A stretch of 64,000 bases of DNA, from positions 61,423-125,422 of the forward strand of contig DATJYC010000058.1 of NCBI GenBank assembly GCA_035499735.1, read 5' to 3'. This stretch comes from VBDM01 sp035499735. Its GTDB lineage: Bacteria > Pseudomonadota > Gammaproteobacteria > Burkholderiales > SG8-39. The position numbers were made by a program, and so were the translations under genes. Every line of letters begins with the position of its first letter. The first letter of the stretch is position 1. A model generated the notes under the pieces. The model did no database searches. It was not told the origin of the DNA and was given only the letters and a program-made list of their open reading frames with translations. Below, piece by piece: positions 16,541 through 23,322 of the stretch.

Positions 16541-16741
16541 ATGAAGGACGACACCAGGAACCTGGCCGAGAAGAACGGCTGGTCGGAAGCCTTCGCAGAA
16601 GGTTATATCGACGGCAGGGCGGCCAGAACCAGCGGCAGCCAGACCACCTCCTATCCCGTGGGCGACCTCGACGAGTACCGCATGGGGTTCCTCGCCGGGT
16701 ACTCCCTAACGAGGGAGAAACGCTGCCGAGGCATGCTCTAG
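16541..16741 (+). CDS. Small protein, paralogue 1 of a tandem pair (unknown)
   Basis: The predicted protein has 66 residues and is hydrophilic, with no signal peptide. The ATG at 16541 has a strong ribosome-binding site (GGGAGGG five to eight bases upstream). The open frame extends upstream only into relA. The core segment aligns without gaps over 45 residues with the next small gene, with 16 identities. The conserved pattern is A(F/Y)xxGxxDGxxARxxG, then Y, then DxYxxGFxAG. The Gly/aromatic spacing recalls ribosome modulation factor, but that is only a resemblance. I do not recognise the family. It sits 79 bases after relA behind a sigma-54-like promoter. Confidence 0.7.
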   Translation: MKDDTRNLAEKNGWSEAFAEGYIDGRAARTSGSQTTSYPVGDLDEYRMGFLAGYSLTREKRCRGML

Positions 16742-16761
16742 GCAAGGCGGGACGACGACCC

Positions 16762-16777
16762 TGGCACGGGCTTTGCT
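16762..16777 (+). promoter_or_regulatory. Sigma-54 (-24/-12) promoter for second small paralogue
   Basis: TGGCACG-GGCT-TTGCT is an exact match to the consensus TGGCACG-N4-TTGCW. The GG (16763-16764) and GC (16775-16776) are ten bases apart. A preceding C also fits the extended consensus. The expected transcription start is near 16788, about 25 bases before the ATG of the second small gene. An activator site would have to lie upstream, in the first small gene or relA; I did not identify one. Confidence 0.75.
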
Positions 16778-16812
16778 CTGGTAGCGAGTGAACGTCGCTA
16801 CGGGAGGGTTAC

Positions 16813-17019
16813 ATGGGTACCGTTGCAGAGCTGAAAATCGTCGCGAACGAGGGCGTGAGTCCCGCGTACGTCAATGGCGTGGCCGACGGCCAATCCGCAC
16901 GCGCCGAGGGCGGTTCGCTCTCCCTCTACCTGCAAGTCGGCATAGACGACTACGCCAAGGGCTTCCGCGCGGGGTTTTTTGGCCAGACGGGCCTCGGAAA
17001 AGGTCTGGAAACCCGCTAG
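16813..17019 (+). CDS. Small protein, paralogue 2 of a tandem pair (unknown)
   Basis: The predicted protein has 68 residues, with no signal peptide or membrane helix. The ATG at 16813 follows CGGGAGGG at a normal distance, almost the same ribosome-binding site as its paralogue. The core reads AYVNGVADGQSARAEGG, then LYLQVGIDDYAKGFRAGF. The regular Gly and aromatic positions match paralogue 1 without gaps. The family is unrecognised. The perfect sigma-54 promoter in front of it suggests activator-dependent expression under nitrogen limitation, a carbon shift or envelope signals. The tandem pair beside relA suggests a stress-response role. That role is inferred. Confidence 0.7.
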   Translation: MGTVAELKIVANEGVSPAYVNGVADGQSARAEGGSLSLYLQVGIDDYAKGFRAGFFGQTGLGKGLETR

Positions 17020-17237
17020 ACCCATCGCACGTCGTCTGCAAAGCTCGGGGCGAGCCCCCCGGGCGTGTGTAGTTTCCAACAGCCGCTGACGCACGGACAA
17101 CACTGCCAGCCCCGTTTCGCCTGCCGTACCCCCATCGCTTCGAGTAGAATCCCGCCGGAAACAGTCGGAAACAGCCTGGCGCCAGCCGGGCTGGGCGGTT
17201 TGAATATTTACTCTGTTAAATCAATAAGCTGACTTAT

Positions 17238-17981
17238 ATGCGAATCCTGCTCAGCAACGATGACGGGTACTTCGCACCGGGTCTCGCAGTCCTCGCAAAC
17301 ACCTTGGCCGAACTGGGCACCATCACGGTGGTGGCGCCCGAGCGCGACCACAGCGGCGCCTCGAACTCCCTTACGCTCGACCGGCCTCTGACCGTGCGCG
17401 AGTCGGCGAACGGTTTCCGCTTCGTCAACGGCACGCCCACGGATTGCGTGCATCTGGCCGTCACCGGTCTGCTCGAGGATATGCCGGACATCATCGTGTC
17501 CGGAATCAACCTCGGCGCCAACATGGGCGACGACACGATCTATTCGGGCACCGTGGCCGCGGCGACTGAAGGCTATCTGCTCGGAATTCCGTCTCTCGCC
17601 ATCTCGCTCACGAGCAAGGCAGGGCGACACTACGAAACGGCCGCGCGGGTCGCGCGCGGACTGGTCGAGCGCTTTCAGAGGCTGCCGCTCGGGGAACCGG
17701 TGCTGCTAAACGTGAACGTTCCGGATATCCCGTATGAAGCGTTGAAAGGGATCGAAGTCACGCGGCTGGGCAAGCGGCACAAGGCCGAGCCGGTCATCAA
17801 GACGACCACGCCCCGCAACCAGACCGTGTACTGGGTAGGTGCCGCGGGCAGCGCCCAGGACGCGGGCCCCGGAACCGATTTCCACGCCGTCGCCGCCGAC
17901 CGCGTCTCGCTCACCCCTCTTCAGATGGACCTGAGTCGCCCGCAGCAGATCCCGGTCGTTCGAACGTGGCTCGAGAAGTAA
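17238..17981 (+). CDS. surE: 5'/3'-nucleotidase SurE
   Basis: SurE is a metal-dependent nucleoside monophosphatase linked to stationary-phase survival. The protein has 247 residues. The N-terminal signature RILLSNDDGYFAPG carries the metal-binding Asp pair. ERDHSGASNSLT near residue 35, and SGINLGANMGDDTIYSGTV near residues 90-108, complete the active site. It is the first gene of the classic surE-pcm-nlpD-rpoS block. The 218 bases upstream include an AT-rich patch before the ATG and a tandem pair of 9-base repeats at 17156-17174, but no promoter I would defend. Confidence 0.96.
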   Translation: MRILLSNDDGYFAPGLAVLANTLAELGTITVVAPERDHSGASNSLTLDRPLTVRESANGFRFVNGTPTDCVHLAVTGLLEDMPDIIVSGINLGANMGDDTIYSGTVAAATEGYLLGIPSLAISLTSKAGRHYETAARVARGLVERFQRLPLGEPVLLNVNVPDIPYEALKGIEVTRLGKRHKAEPVIKTTTPRNQTVYWVGAAGSAQDAGPGTDFHAVAADRVSLTPLQMDLSRPQQIPVVRTWLEK

Positions 17982-18637
17982 AGCTGTCGGGAACGCGCGG
18001 CATCGGAATGACATCGCAGCGCACGCGCGATCGCATGGTGGCTCGCCTGCGGGCAAGCGGCATACGCGACGGAGCGGTGCTGGCCGCCATGGCCGCCGTG
18101 CCACGCCACATTTTCGTCGACGAAGGCCTCGCGAGCCGAGCGTACGAGGACACCGCGCTGCCGATCGGCTTCGAGCAGACCATATCCCAGCCTTTAGTGG
18201 TCGCGCGCATGATCGAAGCGGTGCGGGCGCAGAAACCCCTCGGCAACGTGCTGGAGGTCGGAACGGGCTGCGGCTATCAGGCAGCGGTGCTCGCGCGCCT
18301 CGCGCGCAGCGTCTATTCGATGGAGCGTATCGCCGGGCTGCTCGAGAAGGCGCGCGGCAACCTCCGCCCGCTACGCCTGTCCAATCTCAGGCTGGTTCAC
18401 GGCGACGGCGCGTACGGATTGCCCGAGGCCGCTCCGTTCGACGGCATTGTCGTCGCCGCGGCGGCGTCGGAGGTGCCCGGCGCCCTTTTGCAGCAGCTTG
18501 CGCCGGGTGGCAGAATGATCGTGCCACTAGGAAGCGGCGATCAGGCGCTGTGCCTCATCGAAAGGACTGCGGCCGGGTTCACACAAGAATGGCTCGACGC
18601 CGTGCGCTTTGTGCCCCTGAGAGGAGGCAAGCAGTGA
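17966..18637 (+). CDS. pcm: Protein-L-isoaspartate O-methyltransferase
   Basis: This enzyme methylates abnormal isoaspartyl residues and so starts repair of aged proteins. The protein has 223 residues from the GTG at 17966, which overlaps surE. The in-frame ATG at 18008 (MTSQRTRDRMVARL) is an equally plausible start and gives 209 residues. The family active-site segment FEQTISQPLVVARM lies near residue 70. The SAM-binding motif EVGTGCGYQAAVLA lies near 95, and the second motif LVHGDGAYGLPEAAPFDGI near 142. It is coupled to nlpD by a GTGA overlap. Confidence 0.95.
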   Translation: MAREVKLSGTRGIGMTSQRTRDRMVARLRASGIRDGAVLAAMAAVPRHIFVDEGLASRAYEDTALPIGFEQTISQPLVVARMIEAVRAQKPLGNVLEVGTGCGYQAAVLARLARSVYSMERIAGLLEKARGNLRPLRLSNLRLVHGDGAYGLPEAAPFDGIVVAAAASEVPGALLQQLAPGGRMIVPLGSGDQALCLIERTAAGFTQEWLDAVRFVPLRGGKQ

Positions 18638-19605
18638 CGCTGCTCCGTGTCTTCATTCCTGCACTCGCGGGCGCGCTCCTCACCTCCTGCGCCAGCCCGT
18701 ATCGCGCGCCGGTCGTAGAGCGTAATGTGACGCGCTCCGCCGCCGCGAAGCCCGCCGCCGTCGAGCATAAGGCCGAGAGCTACACGGTCGGGCGCGGAGA
18801 CACCCTGTACAGCATCGCCAGGGACAACGGTGTCGACTACAAGGATCTCGCCGCCTGGAACAATCTCTCCGACCCCTCCGTGCTTGCTCCCGGCACCGTT
18901 CTGCGCTTGCGACCACCGGCCGCGACGACGGCCGCCGCCCAGCCGGCGGTGCAGCCCGCCGCGGGAATACAGGTCCAGCCGATCGTCGCTCCGGGCGCAG
19001 TCGAGGCGCGGTCCCTGGGCGGCCAGGCGCGGGCGCCGGCGGTAGCGTCGCATGAGCCGGTCGAGCCCAAGGGGGCCGCGACCGAGGCGGCCCGCCCCGA
19101 CCTGCTCAAGACGGGGCCCAAGGCGATGAAGCTCCCATATTCCGAGGAGAACCTGGCGTTGGTCCTGCGACTGTCCCCGCCGGAAGCTCAAGCGGAAGCT
19201 GCGGCGGCCCCAGCCGCCGCGGCCCAATCGGACAGCATCGACTGGACGTGGCCGGCATCCGGGCGGGTGCTTGCCGAACTGCCAAAGGGAACGAACAAGG
19301 GCCTCGACATCCTCGGCAAGATCGGCGATCCGGTATTCGCGTCCGCTTCGGGACGCGTCGTGTACAGCGGCACGGGCCTGCGCGGTTACGGCAAGCTCAT
19401 CATCATCAAGCACAACGAGACCTACCTGTCCACCTATGCCCATAACAGCAACCTGCTGGTGAAGCAGGGAGACAGCGTCGTCAAGGGACAGAAGATCGCC
19501 GAGATCGGCAACACCGATTCCCCGCAGGTCAAGCTGCATTTCGAAATAAGGCGCCAGGGCAAGCCTGTCGATCCCCTGCAGTTGCTGCCCGAGCGGCGCT
19601 CATGA
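18634..19605 (+). CDS. nlpD: NlpD-type lipoprotein, amidase activator (LysM + degenerate M23)
   Basis: NlpD activates a cell-wall amidase at the division septum. The protein has 323 residues from the GTG at 18634. The lipobox ALLTSC puts the lipidated Cys at residue 19. A LysM domain (YTVGRGDTLYSIARDNGV) lies near residues 50-92, and an Ala/Pro-rich linker follows. The C-terminal LytM/M23 domain has lost zinc ligands: TNKGLDI where an active enzyme has His before Lys-Gly, and VKLHFEIR where it has HxH. That fits a non-catalytic activator. The gene is followed by rpoS with a four-base overlap, and in enteric bacteria rpoS promoters lie inside nlpD. Confidence 0.93.
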   Translation: MTLLRVFIPALAGALLTSCASPYRAPVVERNVTRSAAAKPAAVEHKAESYTVGRGDTLYSIARDNGVDYKDLAAWNNLSDPSVLAPGTVLRLRPPAATTAAAQPAVQPAAGIQVQPIVAPGAVEARSLGGQARAPAVASHEPVEPKGAATEAARPDLLKTGPKAMKLPYSEENLALVLRLSPPEAQAEAAAAPAAAAQSDSIDWTWPASGRVLAELPKGTNKGLDILGKIGDPVFASASGRVVYSGTGLRGYGKLIIIKHNETYLSTYAHNSNLLVKQGDSVVKGQKIAEIGNTDSPQVKLHFEIRRQGKPVDPLQLLPERRS

Positions 19606-20561
19606 GTTCGCATCTCACCGAGCAGGAAACCGGGTGGCAGGCCGTCGGGACCGCCGAAGCGCCGCACGCCGCCGAGGAGGCCGCGCACGAAACGAGCGCA
19701 GAGGCGCCGGCCGCCGATGAGGCGCACGAAGCCCTCAGCGACGCGACCCAGTTGTATCTTCACGAGATCGGGCTCAACCGACTGTTCAGCCAGGAGGAGG
19801 AGCTGCACTTTGCGCGGCGCGCTGCGGCCGGAGACTTCGGCGCCAGGCAGAAGATGATCGAGCACAACCTGAGGCTCGTGGTGAATGTCGCGAAGGCCTA
19901 TCTCAACCGCGGCATGCCCTTGCTCGATCTCGTGGAGGAGGGAAACCTCGGGTTGATGCACGCGCTCCAGAAGTTCGAGCCGGAGCGCGGCTTTCGGTTC
20001 TCGACCTACGCCATCTGGTGGATTCGCCAGAACATTGAGCGCGCGATCATGAGCCAGCTTCGCACCATCCGCCTGCCGGTGCACGTGATCAAGGATCTGA
20101 CCACGGTGCTCCGCGCCAAGCGCCACCTCGAGTCGCATGCCGAGCGCGAGCCGTCTGCAGAGGATATCGCCCACTTGCTGGGTAGGGACCGCGAGGAAGT
20201 GCGTGGCCTGCTGCTCAGGAGCGAGCACGTGGCTTCGCTCGACGCGCCGCTGGACGTCGATCCCATGCTTTCGATCGGCGACGCCATCCCCGATGAAAGC
20301 ATCGAGGGACCCGAGTCGCAGCTCCAGGCTGTCAAAACGGAGTCCCTGATCCGGGAATGGCTGGCGCAGCTCTCGGAAAGGCAGCGCACGGTGATCGAAC
20401 GCAGGTTCGGGTTGAACGGCAGCGAAGTGCTGACCCTGCAGGAGCTCGCGGCTCGGCTTGATCTCACGCGCGAGCGCGTGCGACAGATACAGCTCGAAGC
20501 GCTCGCGCAGCTTCGGGAGATCCTGCGCCAGCGCTGCCTGACCAAGGAAGCGCTCCTGTAG
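19602..20561 (+). CDS. rpoS: RNA polymerase sigma factor RpoS
   Basis: This is the general stress and stationary-phase sigma factor, 319 residues. After an acidic, Ala-rich N-terminal tail of about 45 residues comes region 1.2 (DATQLYLHEIG, FSQEEELHFARRA). Region 2 has NLRLVVNVAKAYLNRGMPLL, then FRFSTYAIWWIRQNIERAIM. Region 4 has LQELAARLDLTRERVRQIQL. The order nlpD-rpoS is diagnostic compared with rpoD. The start overlaps the nlpD stop. It ends only seven bases from a convergent HD-domain gene, with no obvious terminator between them. Confidence 0.95.
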   Translation: MSSHLTEQETGWQAVGTAEAPHAAEEAAHETSAEAPAADEAHEALSDATQLYLHEIGLNRLFSQEEELHFARRAAAGDFGARQKMIEHNLRLVVNVAKAYLNRGMPLLDLVEEGNLGLMHALQKFEPERGFRFSTYAIWWIRQNIERAIMSQLRTIRLPVHVIKDLTTVLRAKRHLESHAEREPSAEDIAHLLGRDREEVRGLLLRSEHVASLDAPLDVDPMLSIGDAIPDESIEGPESQLQAVKTESLIREWLAQLSERQRTVIERRFGLNGSEVLTLQELAARLDLTRERVRQIQLEALAQLREILRQRCLTKEALL

Positions 20562-20568
20562 AGAGGCG

Positions 20569-21501
20569 TCAGTTCGGTCTCTGCGTGGTCGGCGGATTGC
20601 GCTTGAGCGCGCCGCCGTTGTCCGTCTTGTCGATGACCTGCGCGAACTCGATGTTCTTGGTGAGCTCTTCCATGTACAGGTGTTGCCCGCCGAAGTGGCT
20701 TTGCGCGTATTTGTGCGTACCGCCGAGGTCGGTGTCGAGGCGGCGGCTCGCGCCGCGGTAGAAATTCGGCGTCTTGCGCACCAGGTCGTCACCGGAGCGG
20801 TACACGACTTCCTCGTTGCCGCCGGGGAGGCGCCTGCGGGCGATTCCGCCGGCGACGAATTCCGGATAGAGGCGGTCTCGGCATTTTTCTAGATAGCAGC
20901 GGTCCGACATCTGAGCGATGATATCGGCCGAGCCGAGCAAGCTGCCGAGCAGCCTGTGCGCGAGAGACGGCACTCGGATCGCCGCGACCGGAATTTCGTA
21001 GCCCGTGAAGTGTATCAGGGCCGCCGCCACGTCGGCGTCTTCTCCCATGCCGATCTTCGGCAGGTAGTCCCTCAGGAAGCGCGCCCCGCGCGAAACGTGC
21101 GTGAGCGTGAGCTCGCCGCCGTTCTTGTGCTTCCTGTCGTCGAGAGTCCGGATGTAGCCGCAGTCGTGGAACAGCGCAGTGATCACGCCCAGGCGGAACA
21201 TCGATGCGTCGAGGGGATCCAGTCCGATCCTCGTGCGCTCGTAGCCGTCGATGAGACGTGCCGTCGCGAGCGTGACCTCGAGGACGTGCTGGATATCGTG
21301 ATACGCGGTGTCGCACGCATGGTAGCCCGGGCGCCCGCCGCGGTACATCGTGGTGAGATCGTGGAAAGCGCGATCGATCTTCTCGGTCGATGCCTTGGGG
21401 TAGAGCTCGACAAAGATCCGGTCCACCTCCGAATTGACGATCACCGAATCGGTGGTGTTGACCTGGCAGGAGACGTCGTACTCGTTGCCTCGACGATGCA
21501 C
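20569..21501 (-). CDS. HD-domain metal-dependent phosphohydrolase
   Basis: This 310-residue cytoplasmic protein has an HD/PDEase-type metal centre. YHDIQHVLEV lies near residue 68, the HD doublet LFHDCGYIRTLDD near 112, and a downstream SADIIAQMSD near 193 supplies the last Asp. The nucleotide or phosphoester substrate is unknown. The fold is also used by cyclic-nucleotide phosphodiesterases. The start chosen is GTG at 21501. A second GTG near the segment VIVNSEVDRIF is possible, so the first 20 residues are uncertain. A 23-base inverted repeat lies about 60 bases upstream. Confidence 0.8.
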   Translation of the reverse strand: MHRRGNEYDVSCQVNTTDSVIVNSEVDRIFVELYPKASTEKIDRAFHDLTTMYRGGRPGYHACDTAYHDIQHVLEVTLATARLIDGYERTRIGLDPLDASMFRLGVITALFHDCGYIRTLDDRKHKNGGELTLTHVSRGARFLRDYLPKIGMGEDADVAAALIHFTGYEIPVAAIRVPSLAHRLLGSLLGSADIIAQMSDRCYLEKCRDRLYPEFVAGGIARRRLPGGNEEVVYRSGDDLVRKTPNFYRGASRRLDTDLGGTHKYAQSHFGGQHLYMEELTKNIEFAQVIDKTDNGGALKRNPPTTQRPN

Positions 21502-21560
21502 TGCGGGAAGTCCCGGATGCAGACGGATTCCATTCTACGCCCGGGAAACCGGCCGGAGAA

Positions 21561-21583
21561 GCGTGAGTACTTGGTACTCCCGC
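21561..21583. repeat. 23-base inverted repeat upstream of the HD-domain gene
   Basis: The arms GCGTGAGTAC and GTACTCCCGC flank a three-base TTG spacer and match at nine of ten positions. It lies in the 103-base gap between the yhhQ stop and the HD-domain gene start, both on the minus strand. It could be an operator or part of a transcript hairpin. There is no T-run on either side, so it is not a standard terminator. Confidence 0.5.
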
Positions 21584-21604
21584 CCACGAGCGGCAGGCCG
21601 CGCC

Positions 21605-22312
21605 TCAGGTCCTGATCGTGAATGGATTGAAGTCGGTGTCCCTGTCGTAATAGTCTTCGTGCTCCGCCCGCTTGAGCCAGCCTACGAGCGCGTAGGTAAT
21701 GGGCGTGAAAACGACCTCCACTCCGACCTTGGTGATGAACTGGACCAGCATGATCTGCGGCAGCCTGTCGTTGGGGATGAGCCCGCTCCCCCAGAACGCC
21801 AGCGGATAGAACAGCAGCGAGTCGACGCCCTCGCCGAAGATCGTCGAGCCGATGGTTCGCGTCCACAGCCAGCGCCCTTCCGTGAGAATCTTCATCTTGG
21901 CGAGCACGAACGAGTTCACGAATTCGCCGCATACGAAGGCGGTCAACGATGCGGCGGCGATTCGCCAGGTCGAGCCGAAGGCAATCTCGTAGGCCGCCTG
22001 GTTCTGCCAGAACGGAGCCGGGGGCAGCCATACCACCACCGCGGACATGATCGCGGCGAAGGCGAGCCCGCCGAAGCCTGCCCAGATCACCCGTCGCGAG
22101 CGCGCGTAGCCGTACACCTCCGTGAGAATATCTCCGAAGACGTAGGATATCGGGAAGAACAGGACCCCTGCGCCGAAGGATACCGCCCCGAGCAACGGAA
22201 GGTCGACCTGCGCGATCTTCGCGGGTCCGATGAGGTTCGAGCAGATCAGCACGGTGACGAAAGCCGCCATCACGAACTCGTAGTAGCGGTACTGGCGGGG
22301 AGTTCCGGTCAC
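21605..22312 (-). CDS. yhhQ: Queuosine precursor transporter (YhhQ/VUT family)
   Basis: These inner-membrane proteins import queuine precursors such as preQ0 or preQ1 for tRNA modification. The protein has 235 residues with about six helices. Family features are CSNLIGPAK near residue 25, FFPISYVFGDILTEVYGYA near residues 52-70, and CGEFVNSFVLAKMK near 125. The GTG at 22312 overlaps the mltB stop (GTGA), and the open frame upstream merely runs through mltB. No queuosine biosynthesis gene is visible here. Confidence 0.88.
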   Translation of the reverse strand: MTGTPRQYRYYEFVMAAFVTVLICSNLIGPAKIAQVDLPLLGAVSFGAGVLFFPISYVFGDILTEVYGYARSRRVIWAGFGGLAFAAIMSAVVVWLPPAPFWQNQAAYEIAFGSTWRIAAASLTAFVCGEFVNSFVLAKMKILTEGRWLWTRTIGSTIFGEGVDSLLFYPLAFWGSGLIPNDRLPQIMLVQFITKVGVEVVFTPITYALVGWLKRAEHEDYYDRDTDFNPFTIRT

Positions 22313-23322
22313 GGGTTCTCCTTGGTCGTCGTCGCTGCCTTCCGCGCGCGCACGATCTCCGCGCCCAGGTCGAGCACCGCCGCCGCGTAGAGATTCGAGC
22401 GGTTGTAGCGCGTGAGCACGAAGAAATTCTGGAGCGTCACGCGAACGTCGGAAGGCTGGCCGGGGGTCTCGAGCTCGACCAGCGCGCACAGCGTGTCGGC
22501 GGGGAGCTCGGCGGCCGTCTTCAATCCGTACGAGGGCAGGTCGGCGAAGCGGGTCGCCGGCACGATGCCCCCGGCGGCAAGCTTGCGCCAGCTCTCTCCC
22601 GTCGCCTCGGCGGTGAAGGCAACCGGCTGCCCCCGCACCCAGCCATGCGACTTCAGGAAGTTGCCTATGCTGCCGATCGCGTCCGCGGAGCTGGTGGCGA
22701 TGTCGATCTGCCCATCCCCGTCGAAGTCGACACCGAAGCGCCGGTACGAGCCGGGCATGAACTGCGGTATGCCGATCGCCCCTGCGTAGGAACCCTTGAC
22801 GCGCAGCGGGTCGAGGCCCCGGTCGCGCGAGAACACTAGGTAGTGCTCGAGCTCGCTCCGGAAATAGGTGCCGCGCTTCGGATAGTCGAAGGCGAGGGTC
22901 GCCAGCGCATCGATGACCCGGTAGGTGCCGACGTTCTTGCCGAAGGTCGTCTCGACACCGATGATGCCCATGATGACATCCTCGGGCACCCCGAACTCCG
23001 TCTCGGCACGCTTGAGCGACTCGGCGTTGCGGTCCCAGAACCGGATTCCTGCTTCGATTCTCTCCGGCCTCACGAAGATCGCCCGGTAGGCCTGCCATGA
23101 GCCGAGCGCCGACTCGGGCGGCTGGTCCATCGCCCTCACGATCGCCGGCTGGTACTGCGCCTGCCCGAGCACCCGGCTCAGCTCCCGGCCGTTGAAGCCG
23201 TGCTTCTTCACCATCTCGGAGACGAATTCCTTCACGTCCTTGCGATTCTGATACGGGGCCGGCTGGGAGCAGGCCAGGCCCGAGTGGATCGCAAGAAGCG
23301 CGGCGAGGAGGCCGGCCCTCAC
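22309..23322 (-). CDS. mltB: Lytic murein transglycosylase B
   Basis: This enzyme cleaves peptidoglycan between MurNAc and GlcNAc to give 1,6-anhydro ends. The protein has 337 residues, GTG start. The exported N-terminus has a hydrophobic run followed by GLACSQ. This is not a classical lipobox, so I cannot say whether it is lipidated. The catalytic Glu is in GVETTFGKN (residue 124). AIGIPQFMPGSYRRFGVDFDG near residues 180-200 is the MltB signature, with the Asp-rich calcium-type loop following. It is coupled by GTGA overlaps to the transglutaminase gene upstream and yhhQ downstream. Confidence 0.93.
   Translation of the reverse strand: MRAGLLAALLAIHSGLACSQPAPYQNRKDVKEFVSEMVKKHGFNGRELSRVLGQAQYQPAIVRAMDQPPESALGSWQAYRAIFVRPERIEAGIRFWDRNAESLKRAETEFGVPEDVIMGIIGVETTFGKNVGTYRVIDALATLAFDYPKRGTYFRSELEHYLVFSRDRGLDPLRVKGSYAGAIGIPQFMPGSYRRFGVDFDGDGQIDIATSSADAIGSIGNFLKSHGWVRGQPVAFTAEATGESWRKLAAGGIVPATRFADLPSYGLKTAAELPADTLCALVELETPGQPSDVRVTLQNFFVLTRYNRSNLYAAAVLDLGAEIVRARKAATTTKENP

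Noticed and set aside
17047..17058. GGGG-CGAG-CCCC hairpin after the second small gene
   Set aside because: The stem is only four sure pairs and no T-run follows, so I would not call a terminator.
17156..17174. Tandem CGGAAACAG repeats upstream of surE
   Set aside because: Only two copies of nine bases, with no palindromy or link to a promoter; probably chance or minor slippage.
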